64,000 bases of DNA from Psoroptes ovis (GCA_002943765.1 PQWQ01000011.1:1674001-1738000), one strand, 5' to 3'. Positions 42,501 to 53,675 are shown, numbered from the stretch's first letter. Made by a program: numbers and translations. The notes: generated by a model not told the origin, from the letters alone.

Positions 42501-45500
42501 GATAATGACACTGATACTCATACTGATATTGATGATGATGATGATGATAAACGAACTAATTTGATGATCAACCTGAAACAACTTACACAAAAAACCAAAA
42601 AAAAACCAAAAATCATTATTATTGGAGTTCATCATTGGTAAATCATTGGAAATTAAAGAAAATATTGAATTGTCATTGAAATAAATGAAAATCCATTTAG
42701 GGAATGATTATTTTAAAAAATTGGACAAGTAAACATAACAAGAAAACATTTGAAAATATCAAAAATAATCAAAGTAAACAATAATCAATATTGATAATCA
42801 TTTTCGACAAAAAAAGTACAAATCAAATACAAAAATGGAATACCACACACAATTACAGCAGCGATAACAACAACAAGTAAAATGATCATTATTATTGGCC
42901 CATTATATTCAATATTTGAATTGATGAAGTAGCGTGCATCAACACATTGTATTGTGTACCACATATTTGATATTATTAAATGGACGATTGCCCTTTTTCA
43001 TCAATCTCTCGAAACGATAATTGCTGATGAATGGTTCGATATCTTCGGACATATCGAATACAAACAATAATCAAAATGGAAAATGGGAAAATCTGGTGAA
43101 AATCAAAATGAATCCAAATTACAAATACACGCAATTTGGGGGCCAGCAATAGCATGGATGATGATAATAAGAGCAGAACAGAAAAAAATTAATGAAAATA
43201 AATTAAAAGTTTTTTTTTCCTCCGAACAATTTCTTTGTTTTGTTAAATGACTAACTTTAGAGCATATTAGACATCCATGAAATTATTTAGCAATATTTGA
43301 TCAAAAAATATTAGGTTGTCCGGAAAGTTTTTGCCGGTTATATCGTAGAAAATAATCGAGAAAATCGGCAAGAACTTTTCGGACAATTCGAATATATTCG
43401 AATATTGGTCATTTTTCAAAAGTATATTCACCATTTTATTCTTGATTATCTCTCGTGAGATATTGTAATTAATATCTCCAAATGATTAATTTTTTTTCCG
43501 GGGTAATTTTTGAGAGAAAATCTCGAATATCTTTATCAATTTATTCTATTTTTACTTATTTCTCTCAATTGACAATGATCATTTGATATTGAATTTTGGT
43601 TTTTTCGTGGTGGATATTTTCTATTATCTACAATTTTTACCAATTTGGTAATCAAAACCAAAAAAAAAAAAAGGAAATCGAAGAGAAAATTGAACTCATT
43701 TAATTATTATCGATGAGATCGATAATTGAAAATAGAAAAAAAATTATTATTTCATCTTTTTGAAAATTATCGACGATTATTTATTACAAATGTCTTGAAC
43801 ATTGAACTCAATCAAAATAAATAAAAATAAATGATAATCGATAAAAGAACAAAATCTCGAATAAATAAATGCAAATGTTTATTGTGCATTGTATGGCTTA
43901 GAATTGACAATGGTCATCTTAATAATCAAGAAAAAACGAGATAATATTCGTAAATTTTTTCGAGCAGAATTACATTTAAATGTGGAAATTATCATAGAAA
44001 TTATCAAAGAAATTATTATCATAATTATATAATTCCGTTGTAGACAAACGATTAACATCATTTTAAACAAGAAATATTTATTTATCTTTATTTTGTAATG
44101 GAATAAATTCATAAAGATAAATATTAGGTTGTACGAAAAGTTCATTCTGCTTAATCACAATAGAGTTGCTCATGAAAATCGACAAGAACTTTCCGGACAG
44201 CCTAATACATTAAGATATATTCATACGATGACCAATGATAATGTAATAATGATAATACAATGATAATGAAATCGAAAGCTTATAATCAACTTGTGCATTA
44301 TTTACTTGTAGTGATTATAATCATAATGATAATAATCAATACAAATACACACACACAAACATGTATTATTATTATTATATTTATTCATTTACTTAGATTT
44401 TCATTTCATTTTTTTTTTTTTTGTTCATTCTATCTTCGATTTGTATATACATTAATAAAATTAATTCGAATAATAATAATGAAATGATAATAATGATTAT
44501 CAAAAACATGTTCGTATTATCGTTATGATACGAATAATAATAATAATAATAATCACAAGAATTAATATTGTCGAATATATTTACTACTCAGTATTTAAGA
44601 TTATAGAACGATAAATGAAAATTTTCAAAACAATGTTATGTTATTGATGTGTATGATGATGATGATGAAAATGGATCAAATAATTTCCCAAACAACATTC
44701 AAATACATCTTGAAGATTCTCTCTGTGTGTGTGTACACACAAATGTGTTCATATGTACAAGATATACACGCAGAGATATTACATGATATGAGAGATGTAC
44801 ACAAGATGATTACTGTCGCTTTAATAATATCATCATCATCATTATTTCTTTGTTTTGGCATTAATCTTTTTTCTTTGTTGATGATGATGAAAATGTTTAC
44901 AGTATTTATATGGTAGAATATAGAATAATAATGACAAAAATAATCTTGAAATTAATACTTTTGTGTGTGTATTTGTGTGTTATTCGAATGAAAAACCTTT
45001 AATCCACATACATTAATTCATTAAATTAAATATTTGCATTGAATTAGCAGAAGATGAAAAGATGATAGCAAATGTATGTTTATGTTCAATTCTATGCTAA
45101 TACATTTTCAATCAAACAATTAGAATAAGAAAGATTTACGTTTGAAGATAAATTGACGATTGATTGTAATGAAATATTGAATTGTTTCTGACAGTAAATA
45201 TTGAAATTAAAGGATTTTCGACGCTGTGAAATCATTTAGATTGAATTTCAATTTGAGCTCGGAAAAATTAAGATTGAATTGGAATAGAATTAGAATAGAT
45301 TCAAATACATTGAACTCTTTCGATTATGATAATAAGGAGGAAAGTCAGATCATTCAATCAATCATTGAAAAGATGAAAAATTAATGAATGATCGATTGAT
45401 TGATAAAGTAATTAATTAATCGATAATTGAATGAAACTAATTACCGGAAAGTAATTTAGAGATATATTTAGATTAATATTATTTCGTCGATATTCAAATT

Positions 45501-48500
45501 TAAAATTACACTGAAAATACGTATCAATTTCTTTTACCTTCACAAATCAATGTAAAATAACATTTACAAATTACACTATCGATTTGTGCTTTGATTTACA
45601 TTTTGATTTATAGTTTTTGCATACATTAACATTAGAAAAACATCATACGAAAACAGCAATCAACACACCCGAAATTTTAAAACCGATACATGCCTCAGAA
45701 CAAGTAATAAATTGACTTGAAATAATTCCGATTTTTCACATTGAAATCGATTCTTGATAATCATGACATTTGAACATCAAATAACATTTTAAATTTTGAT
45801 TTGAAATTTTCATTTGATTCAAATCAAAAATATAAACTAATAATAAATAAATTGATTGAAAAATGAATAAATATCTAGAAATAGAGAGTATACACTTGAA
45901 TATGATCGATGAAGATGATGATGATATCATCAAATCCAATTTGATGCCTTTGTGTGTGTGAAGTTAAAATATATTTTCTCCACCAAAAAATTTAATAATT
46001 TCTTAGTTCTTAAAATGATGAGATCACCATCATCATCATTGTTCAAGTGATTTGAACAATATATTAATAAAATCAAATAAGAAAAAACTTTGAGAATTTA
46101 ATTTCAAATATGGAAATTGATGGAAATACTTGATTGAAAAATTGATTCAAGCCACAAAAAAGACACTTTCTGTTCAATTATCTGCGATTATTTTTCAATC
46201 ATTGACCATATGTTTTCGTGGAAAGATCGAATCGAACCGATGAATCGCTTGATTGCAATCAATTTTCTACTCAAATATTTTCCGCCACAAAATATTTGAG
46301 CAAGACAAAAGCGATTATCGAAATTTTTGAATTTGAAATTTCCTGAACTTAAAAAGCAATAATTTCGATCAAAAGTCTTGTGATATATCCCTGAATGTAT
46401 TTGTATCAAGACAAAGAAGCTTACAAAGGTTATAATTATTAAGAGATTAACTTTTTTTCGAAAAAATAAAATAAAATGAATTAGCATATCAATGAAGTAA
46501 ATAACAATTCAACAAATATTTCGAAGAAAAAAATTGAATTGAAAAAATAACCAAAGAGAATAATGAAAGGTAAAGCTTAATAACAATTAAGCTTATGATG
46601 ATGAATTGATTATCGTTTGTTGTTTTTGTAAATTCAAAAATAAGCAATTTAAAAATACACACACAAAAGACAAATATCGAATTGATTTTCAGTGTATTTT
46701 GTGGGCAAAGAAAGACGATAATTTAAGGATGATGATCCAAAAATGATTCAATGATTACCAGTTATCGAGCTTAATGCTTGTATTCTTTAAGAGAACAAAA
46801 AACAAGAAGATTGATTATCATTCAATTTGCGCGCACACAAACACACAGAAATAATTGAAATCATTCAAGCTTCAATGATTATTCGGTTTATAATTATTAT
46901 TATCAATTTTGTTGTTGTCTAAATTTCATTCATTCATCTTCTTAGAAACAAAATGATGATGATAACGATCAAATATTATTATCATTAGACGAGTGATATC
47001 ATTGCATAAAACGACAATAAGAAATGGTATTACCATCATCAAGTAATAATGAATGGATTATCATTTGATTCCGCTGAAACGCCAGAGGTTTGGCACTGCA
47101 TATCAAGCTTAGAATATTAGAATATACCGAGACAACAGTATTCGGTGGATGATATGATTTGGTGTATGACAATCAAAGTACTTCACCAAGTATTTTCATT
47201 GCTTTACTTTGCTTCAAAAAAAAATATGATTTCGGAAATTTCACTCTTTGAAACCCAAAAAGAAAAAAAATCTCTTTGATTTTGTCAAAACAAATATCCT
47301 TTGATTACACGAGAAAATAAATAAATAAAAGGGGTAAATGGAATTTCATTATTATTATTCTGATTTTTCGTTCAGATTTCATTTCAACATTTCAGATGAC
47401 TGTCAAATGACAAAAAATATCTTATATTTTTCATTTTTCTTACGTTGAAATTCATTTGAAAAAAATACATTTAATTTTTTTGAATTTCCTAAATTTTCAA
47501 ATAATTTCAAAACATTTTTTCTGATGAAAAATTTCTTTCAAAAATTTCAACATATTAATGAATTTGGAAAATTTTGGAAAAGAAGCAAAGCAAATAAATA
47601 AACAAGAACTAAAATGAATGAGAGGAACATTGAAAGAAATTCGTACAAATGAATGAATGAATGAACGTTAATGTAGAATTTATGACGATATTTTTAGTTG
47701 AAATAAAAAATAGAAAGTATAAGAGAAATGATTGTTCAAAGGGGTTAAATTGATCATAATAATTTGAATCTATTACCTTGTCCGGAGTAAAGTTAGGAGT
47801 GTTCAAATTCAATTTTTTCAAAAACTATTGAAGATGTCTTAGCGAAACTTTAACATAATAAAATTTAGTTTTCTTCAAACCTTATGAATGATTTTCAAGG
47901 CCCAAGTACCCTAGGGACCTTGTCAAAATGGCCCTTTTGCAAATTGTTCAAAATGACCAAATTAGCAGTATTTTTGGAAATATTTAAATTTTGTAATCGA
48001 ATGCTTGAAATCCATATTTTCACGAGACAAGACAGTTTTGGTCACAAAAATTATGACCTGGGTCATATTGACCCGACTTTAAATGTCAAAATAGTTTTTC
48101 AGGGATAATCACGTGACAACTTAATTTTCATGGAACCAAACATTATCAAGAAGAATATTATATCCTTGCAGTCTTTTTCAACCATTCTTACGGGGCCATG
48201 GGTCCCGATTAACGTCCTATGGGCCTTGGTTGTTATTGCTTAATTTTCGTGCCAGAGATGCCGAAAGACGATGACAAGGATATCCATGGTCATGATGAGA
48301 ATGCTATTCTCTCACCCGATCCCTGTTGTAAAAATTTTGGTCCTAGCTCTTCTTTAACTGGGTGAAATTTTCACTTCCTTCAACAAGAGAATGCTGTAGT
48401 GGGGCCCAGAATTTTTCAGTGGGAGAAATGTGTCACTATCACTTTGAGAGACGTGTTGAGCAAAGTGAACTCTTGTGACATCAATCTTTTTTCAAAGTGA

Positions 48501-51500
48501 TTTGGTCTTGGGTCCCAATGTTGGATTTGAATTTTTCGAAATCTGACTTGCTTTGATTTTAGGGGTGTAATGTTCCACACACTGCTCCTAGGAACTTCAA
48601 ATTTGAGGGACAGATCACCAACATTCCAGGCTCTTACATTCTTGAAACATTTTTTTGATTCCTCGGATTCTCGGGTCTTTTTCAACCCTTAAACAAACGA
48701 CTAGTCTTCGATCATTTTTAAGCTTTTTCTCCTACTGATGATTGATATCATCGATTTTTCTTCTGTTTTCTGAGAATATCCTAGGCCCATCAAAATTTCC
48801 CACAATTGTTTTTGGATTCTGGAAGCTGTGAATCCTGGAATTTTGATGATTTTGTCAAAATCATGCTGTTTTTATTGGACCTTTTTAAAATGGGCCACTC
48901 TAGGGTCATCTCTGAGGGAAATTCGAAAATTCTTTTTTTTTCGATGAAGCATTAGTCCCAGTACTAGTGGTGAAAATTTTGTCCCGAAACATCAAGCGAT
49001 TGCTGAATTATTTAGATAGATGTCACCCTAACTTTACGCCGGACAAGGTAATATTTCACTTTTCATTTTTTCGCCAAAAGAAAAATCAATGCATCAAAAT
49101 TACGAAAACAAACTTATGAAAAATATGAAAAATAATAACGAATAATTAGAGATTTTACCATTTATTTCTGTTCAAATCATATATGATACTTGAAAATAAA
49201 TGACAAGTAATATAAGTGACATATTTTGTTTGTAATTCAAAGAAATGAAAAAAAATTCATTTTTATTTGTTTCCAAGAAAAATATCACTGTACACATGCC
49301 TCCTAATGCCTATTTTCCATTGGAGAATATCAAAATGTATCACCAGTGACAAGTTTTTACTTTTCAACGGAGACAATATCAATATTTTAATGGAACATTC
49401 CAAGAGTCATTTTGTAGGGGAATAAAAGTGAAAACTTGCAAAAATTATTTTGAATTAAAATATTCGGTTACAGCAATGAAAAATCAAATAATCATAAAAA
49501 TATGAAATTAATCATCAAGAATGAATGAATTGAATATGATTTGAATTTATGGAAATATTAAATAAGAAATATTAAATATAAATTACAATGACAATTACAA
49601 TGACAAATGTTGATCAAATGTGAGAATGAATTACTAAGCTAATTACTATTGTTAATTATGGTTATAATTTCAAGCAATTATAACAAAGATTTTCGATGAA
49701 AATTTCAATGATTTGCACCAAAAAGTTTTATGAAACACAATTTATGAGACAAATATGAATGTAATCATTTTGAAATTAGTCGATTTTTAGGGGAAATCAA
49801 AGAGAATAAAGAATCAAAAAAAAAAACAATGAAGAAATGAAATGAATCTTATTTGAAATCTTTGATTTCATAGAACAAAACAAAGAAACTTTGAATTTCA
49901 CAATTGTAATAATAAGAAATTCAAAGAATTGAATTAGAAATGAATAAATGAATGGAATGAACCAGATGAATGGATGGAATCAAATGAAAACAAAACAAAA
50001 AAAATGTCCCAAGTGATATAAAAATGAATTGAATCGAATGATGATGAATTTTTTTTGAAACAAATGAAATGTAAAAATTCTAGAGAGAAAAAAAGTAAAT
50101 TTTCAAATAATTTCTTTTCATTTTTTTACTTTTGTTTTTGTTTCTTAAAATATATATTTTATTAGGTTGTCCGAAAAGTTTTTGTCGGTTATATCGTAGG
50201 GAATTATTAGAAAATCGGCAAGAACTTATTGGACAACCTAATATTTTGAACACAATTGAAAATAAGAATATGTTTGGTTGAATGGATATGTATAAATACA
50301 TCGCACACAAATCATCATCATATTCATTCATTTGTTGATTGAAATTGGAGATGAAAAAAATCATCATCAAATCAACCAAAAGGAATAAGAAATTCATCAT
50401 CATTCGAAAAATCATTGTCATTATCCTTGTGCAGACTTTAAGGCATACATCTTTACCCAAACATACACACACATTTGTCTCGGAATACTTTGAAAAAAAA
50501 AGAAGTTTGTCAATGTGTTTTCAAATATTGGACAATGTTGATAAAGAATTTGAAAGAATAAAGAAATTTGTCAAATTTTCGATTGAATGAAAATTCATAA
50601 TAATAATTCATTGAAATAATAATTCATTAAAATAATCATAATGATTCTATTCAATTTCAAACAAATGGATGGCTGATGATGATGATGATGATTATTTGAT
50701 TTCGACTAATGTGTGTGTGAATCGGGTGATTCTAAAGGTAAATTTTTTTCACAAACAATACAAATTAACATCTTTTACTTTTGAAAGAATATTTGTGAAG
50801 AATGTAAAGTTTCATTTCAATCAGAGAATATATACTGGAATTATTAGGTGATTGCCTAATGGAAATTACTTAGAATTCAATTTCATACGTATGAATTGTT
50901 TCAAAAATGGATCATGAAATATTCAATAGTTTAACAACGGTGACATCCGAAAAGGAATAATTATTTCGATTTTCAAGAAAAAATAAAGGTCAATTAAAGT
51001 TTTTTGGAATTTTTCAAGTGTTAATCAAGTTAAGAAGAAATTATTCCAATAATTTCTTCCTTAAAATTTAAGAAAAATTCAAGATTTTAGAAGAATTTTC
51101 CATAAAAATATACGAAAATAATCGATTTATTTGTCGATTTTGGGCCTGTCATATATCTCCAATGCAAGGAAAATACACAGACAATCATTGAATTTCCTAT
51201 GACTTTAAAATTTTTTCAAAATTTGATAAATAGCATTAATGATTACGGATATATGTAAGTGTGTATAAATGGCACACATTATATTCTCGACTAAATGCTT
51301 TAAATGTTTTAATGTGAATCGATTTTCGTTCACTCTCTGTATCTCTTTTCTTAATTCAAATTCGTCATAAGAAATCAATGGACAAAATAATGAAAATAAT
51401 GAATTTACGGAATCTTCTTGAAGATAATTTAGTTTTAAAAAAATTTTTGCTGAAGTTTTCGCTTGAATTTCAAAATTTGAAAATTGGAAAAATAAAGGAA

Positions 51501-52794
51501 ACCTTAAATGAGTTCCTATTTAATCAAGGAGATATGATTTAATGGTTTTTTCTCATTCATTCATTTGTAAATGAAACACAAGTTTCTATGTGTATTTCAA
51601 ATCGTCAAAATATGGTAGAAAATTAAATGATTTAAAAGGTGGAGAATCAATCGTTTGGCTGCGGAAAAAATGATTTAATACAATGAATGCCGTGAAGGCA
51701 AAAATATCCAGAACTTCATAAGCCACCACCGAAATGCTGATAATATTGATTGTACACGTGTATGAAATCAAATAAGAATTTCATTTCATTTCATTTCATT
51801 CTGGCTAAGATCAATAATATTAATATTCAAATCGAAATTCAAAATGATAAATGAATTTTTTTTTGTCAAAAAAAAAAGTTTTTTGTGTGTGTATGGAACA
51901 ATTATCATTCGGGAAAATTATGATTCAAAATCGATTTGGTTTTGTGGGAGCAAAGCAAAGCAACAAAACAAAAAACAAACATTTGAAATCGTTTGCTTCG
52001 TGAGCTTTGTATGTAAATATTGCATTTCATATTTGAAATTAATGATCACATAAGATAAAACAATGATTTTAGATTGATTTTGAACTATTAGTTGTACATT
52101 CAACTCAATAAAAGTTATCTTCACTGCATGACTTATGGGAGATAATTTTTTTTGAAAAATGAAAATAAATGTCACCACATACCTTTAGCTCCGATCATTT
52201 CTTGTGATGAATATCCTAATTTGGTTAGCACAGCTCTGATTATATCAGTAAACGGTATGGTTGATGGTAAAATAGCGTAAGTATCTTGTTCAATTATAAT
52301 TGTTGCGCCAGGAATTTGATGTTTTAATGATGATGATGAAGGTGGCGATGATGATGATAATAATGTTGGTGATGATCGTTGTTGTTGATTTCCTGCCGAT
52401 GTCGAATTATTATTATTATTATTAGATATGTTCGATGTTGATAATGTTGTTGTATTTGCTGCAGTGGATGATGCTGAAGATAGCGCTAAATTGGATACAG
52501 ATGAATTACAGGTCATCTGTAAGAGATCGTTTGAATTTTGTATCGATTGATTATTTGCATTATTCGAATTATTCGTTGATGATGAAAAATGTTGATGAGA
52601 TGGTGATGAGGCTATAGCATTGGCTGTGGATGCTGGTGGTGATGATGATGATGAATTTAATGAATGTTGCAATTGATTTGTTGATCCTGTAATTTGTTGT
52701 TGTTGATTAGAAGATGATGATGATAATGATGATGAACCATTTGATATGCTATTAATTCGTTCAATTATACAATGAATGGGCAATGCATTCCGTG
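16905..52794 (-). CDS. dve: defective proventriculus / SATB-class transcription factor, 5 exons, 5'-incomplete
   Basis: Minus-strand exons 52794-52183, 24626-24494, 24402-24294, 18844-17348 and 17273-16905 join in matching phases (905 residues after a split first codon). The first two exons and most of the third encode the ULD half of the compass domain: ALPIHCIIERIN, then TYAILPSTIPFTDIIRAV, KLGYSS and, across a 27.6 kb intron, AKAFIQLRHWKSLTL. This parallels LPVFCVVEHYEN and AKGLIQVGKWNPV in SATB1. A CUTL-like segment (ARRRFDQWYLQQVFNQYRQF) follows. Homeodomain 1 (about 470-546) is the enlarged dve type ending VVYWFKNARAAHKRAE. Homeodomain 2 (about 768-839) ends FWFKNRRAKFKR. Lysine after WF makes both K50-type domains, known for dve and expected to prefer TAATCC. 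dve is a nuclear regulator of gut, appendage and photoreceptor patterning in flies. Poly-Q, poly-A and poly-N runs are frequent. The start codon was not located. Confidence 0.93.
17348..18844 (-). CDS. dve: dve main exon (CUTL-like segment, homeodomain 1, start of homeodomain 2)
   Basis: A 499-codon exon, phase 0 at both ends. It opens QILTSLIRGRD, then poly-Q, then ELNEDARRRFDQWYLQQV (CUTL-like), poly-Q and three poly-alanine runs. The alanine runs are encoded by a GC-rich patch at 18420-18600 that stands out in this AT-rich DNA. Homeodomain 1 starts RTRIRTSFDPELELPKLH and includes the dve-specific GRKPLDVNNVVYWFKN. An acidic stretch follows, with TLDLS (a possible CtBP-type motif). The exon closes with RRTRRSRTFIDPMSE, the N-terminal arm of homeodomain 2. 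Confidence 0.93.
20215..20295 (-). mobile_element. degenerate palindromic MITE in dve intron
   Basis: TTGGATTGTCCGAAAAGTTC at the left and AACTTTTTGGGACAATCA at the right, after a TA. The core is too diverged to match the consensus, but the terminal arms and length fit the family. The GTTCTTGCCG arm on the left suggests inverted orientation relative to the ANKS1 intron copy. Confidence 0.65.
22339..22379. repeat. perfect inverted repeat, 13-bp arms
   Basis: ATTCATTTTGATT at 22339-22351 is mirrored by AATCAAAATGAAT at 22367-22379 with a 15-bp spacer. No function can be assigned. Confidence 0.6.
22444..22523 (-). mobile_element. palindromic MITE, subfamily A, inverted
   Basis: Ends TTGTCCGAAAAGTTCTTGC and CAAAAACTTTTCGGACAACC. 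The core ATTTTCTACGATATAACC is the reverse complement of the subfamily A core. The outermost bases have drifted. Confidence 0.82.
23278..23358. mobile_element. palindromic MITE copy in dve intron
   Basis: Starts GGTTGTCCGGAAAATTTTTG and ends CAAAAACTTTTCGGACAACC, flanked by TA. The core (ATTGAAAAAACATGCGAAAA) has diverged, so orientation is uncertain. Confidence 0.8.
24294..24402 (-). CDS. dve: dve exon (end of compass ULD segment)
   Basis: 109-nt exon, entered in phase 2 and left in phase 0. It encodes PRMNAAHELKDKLLQVLLAH and NTGSSIDQ. It corresponds to the NALKDLLKDMNQ region of SATB1 and joins the previous exon over a 91-bp intron (24403-24493). Confidence 0.88.
24494..24626 (-). CDS. 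dve: dve exon (compass ULD core)
   Basis: 133-nt exon, entered in phase 1 and left in phase 2. It encodes FIQLRHWKSLTLDQISDL, then ITIGDLFSDICSFITLRIRL. This matches IQVGKWNPV...VADMLQDVYHVVTLKIQL of SATB1 in order and spacing, which fixes it as the continuation of the exon at 52183-52794. Confidence 0.9.
26836..26863. repeat. hairpin with 11-bp perfect arms
   Basis: GCACTCAAACA (26836-26846) and TGTTTGAGTGC (26853-26863) flank the spacer AATGTA. It lies 90 bp from the longer hairpin at 26953. Confidence 0.7.
26953..27002. repeat. perfect 21-bp inverted repeat with two octamer motifs
   Basis: The arms 26953-26973 and 26982-27002 are exact reverse complements around the 8-base spacer ACATCTTG. 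The inner ends of the arms are ATGCAAAT and ATTTGCAT, the POU/Oct octamer in opposite orientations. Either a paired transcription-factor site or an RNA hairpin is possible. Confidence 0.8.
27677..27735. repeat. 20-bp tandem repeat, three copies
   Basis: TAAATGTATC recurs at 27681, 27701 and 27721 within a 20-bp unit of the form AAATAAATGTATCGAATATG. Confidence 0.8.
35332..35354. repeat. (CA)n microsatellite
   Basis: About eleven uninterrupted CA units, preceded by a short GC-rich patch (GGTAACGCGCGTCTCTACGG). Confidence 0.9.
38243..38322 (+). mobile_element. palindromic MITE, subfamily A
   Basis: 80 bp with ends TTAGGTTGTCCGGAAAGTTT and AACTTTTCGGACAACCTAA, flanked by TA on both sides. The core contains TATATCGTGAAAAATAATTG. 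It is one of the least decayed copies. Confidence 0.92.
40813..40894 (+). mobile_element. palindromic MITE, subfamily B
   Basis: TTAGGCTGTCCGGAAAGTTT on the left and CTTTTCGGACAGTCTAA on the right, flanked by TA. The core contains TTTCATGAGCAAATC and TGTGATTAAGCGGAATGAAC, the subfamily B signature. Confidence 0.88.
43311..43392 (+). mobile_element. palindromic MITE, subfamily A, right end eroded
   Basis: Left end TTAGGTTGTCCGGAAAGTTT and core TATATCGTAGAAAATAATCG. The right arm reads CAAGAACTTTTCGGACAATT, so the last few terminal bases have mutated. Confidence 0.85.
44124..44205 (-). mobile_element. palindromic MITE, subfamily B, inverted
   Basis: TTAGGTTGTACGAAAAGTTC followed by ATTCTGCTTAATCACAATAG, TTGCTCATGAAAATC, then AACTTTCCGGACAGCCTAA, flanked by TA. 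It is the reverse complement of the 40813 type. Confidence 0.88.
47773..49051 (-). mobile_element. Tc1/mariner-like DNA transposon, decayed
   Basis: TTACCTTGTCCGGAGTAAAG at 47773 is mirrored at 49051 by an inverted copy with one mismatch over about 25 bp. The element is flanked by TA at 47771-47772 and 49052-49053. Its length of 1279 bp is the usual Tc1/mariner size. The interior is visibly more GC-rich than the surrounding intron. The remnant transposase reads on the minus strand and is broken by stops and frame changes, so the element is not autonomous. Confidence 0.85.
48416..48685 (-). pseudogene. Tc1/mariner-type transposase N-terminal remnant
   Basis: The 89-residue open segment contains WNVGDLSLKFEVPRSSVWNI, a helix-turn-helix like the paired-type DNA-binding domain of Tc1 transposases. 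It is followed by RPNHFEKRLMSQEFTLLNTS, resembling the second helix-turn-helix. The reading frame then stops. Sequence between here and the left end has stops in the continuing frames, and I could not trace the catalytic DDE/D residues. It is a relic, not a working gene. Confidence 0.65.
50162..50241 (+). mobile_element. palindromic MITE, subfamily A
   Basis: 80 bp, TA-flanked. Left TTAGGTTGTCCGAAAAGTTT, core TATATCGTAGGGAATTATTA, right CAAGAACTTATTGGACAACC. Only a few substitutions from the 38243 copy. Confidence 0.9.
52183..52794 (-). CDS. dve: dve exon (compass domain N-terminal part)
   Basis: The earliest dve exon found. It starts after ATTTAG at 52795 with a split codon, then RNALPIHCIIERINSISNG. 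A run of about 130 residues rich in S, N, Q and T is inserted there, and then the conserved PGATIIIEQDTYAILPSTIP and KLGYSSQEMIGAK resume. It ends in phase 1 at a GTATGT donor. There is no in-frame ATG upstream of ALPIHC within the exon, so an upstream coding exon is required. Confidence 0.9.
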
Positions 52795-53595
52795 CTAAAT
52801 ATTTGAAAAAATAGAAAAAAAAAATTTGAAAAAAAAATCAATCAAAAATCGATCGCGTACACATCAAACATACGCCATCTGTGGCTGAATTTATGGTTTA
52901 AATCAATTTTGAAAATTTCAGAAATAATAAACTTTGGTTAAATCGAAAAAAATTCTTAATTCTTGTTTGAATTTAAATTTATTTTACACAGTTTTTGGAT
53001 TCGAAAACACTTTTGCACACACAGATTGAAATGATCATTAACTGAAAGAGAAAGATAAGGGGAAAAATCTAACTACCAATCAACGAAAGGTCTGTGTGAT
53101 CATCAACACAACACCACATACATTCAATCAAATGTGGCCGATACCATTCGTATCGTTTCTGTTGTTTTGTTTCATTTATTTAGCCAAGTAACGTTTAGTA
53201 ATCATCCAAAACAACTAAATAACCAAACATCGTATGATGATCATCATCATGATCATCATCAAGTTCCATGAAATCAAAGAATAAATAAAGAACAGTACAG
53301 TACTTAAGAGTTTATAGTTTACGAGAGAATATCGAATAATCTAACACACACACACACACAGTTTAAGAAACATTAAACTCATCTAAATCATTAAAAGATG
53401 ATGATGATGATGATGATCATTATCATTGCTTTAAGAGGAATAAGAGAATAAAAGAAAATTGTCATTAGTGTATCAACATTTGCAGCAGCAGCAGCAACAA
53501 CAAACGATGACAATGAAAAACAACAACAACACAAATTGTTTTCGATTGAATCCAACTAGCAAACAGCAGAATTTCATTATTAATATCAAAATATA

Positions 53596-53675
53596 TTAGG
53601 TTGTCCAATAAGTTCTTGCCGATTTTCTCATTATTCCCTACGATATAATCGGCAAAAACTTACCGGACAACCTAA
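53596..53675 (-). mobile_element. palindromic MITE, subfamily A, inverted
   Basis: TTAGGTTGTCCAATAAGTTC on the left, core CCCTACGATATAATCGGC, right ACTTACCGGACAACCTAA, TA-flanked, 80 bp. Confidence 0.9.

Larger units (their letters stand above)
24627..52182 (-). other. dve: giant dve intron (27.6 kb)
   Basis: The intron separates the two halves of the compass ULD coding sequence. It contains five MITE copies (38243, 40813, 43311, 44124, 50162), a 1279-bp Tc1/mariner-like transposon (47773-49051), hairpins at 26836 and 26953, the 13-bp all-G/C string GGCGCCGGGCGCC at 26415-26427, a G9 run at 41707-41715, and many ATGA, CAT, CA and poly-A/T simple repeats. I found no nested gene I can support. 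Long introns in homeobox genes commonly hold enhancers, but that is inference here. Confidence 0.75.

Noticed and set aside
42417..42641. Plus-strand frame with an acidic/His-rich start and KKKPKIIIIGVHHW at the end, followed by a GTAAAT donor
   Set aside because: Most of it is (CAT)n and (GAT)n simple repeat translated. Splicing to the nearest acceptor (42700) gives an immediate stop, and nothing around supports a nested gene.
48416..48685. Possible functional small gene on the minus strand in the dve intron
   Set aside because: It lies inside an element with Tc1/mariner ends, resembles only the DNA-binding part of a transposase, and is broken downstream.
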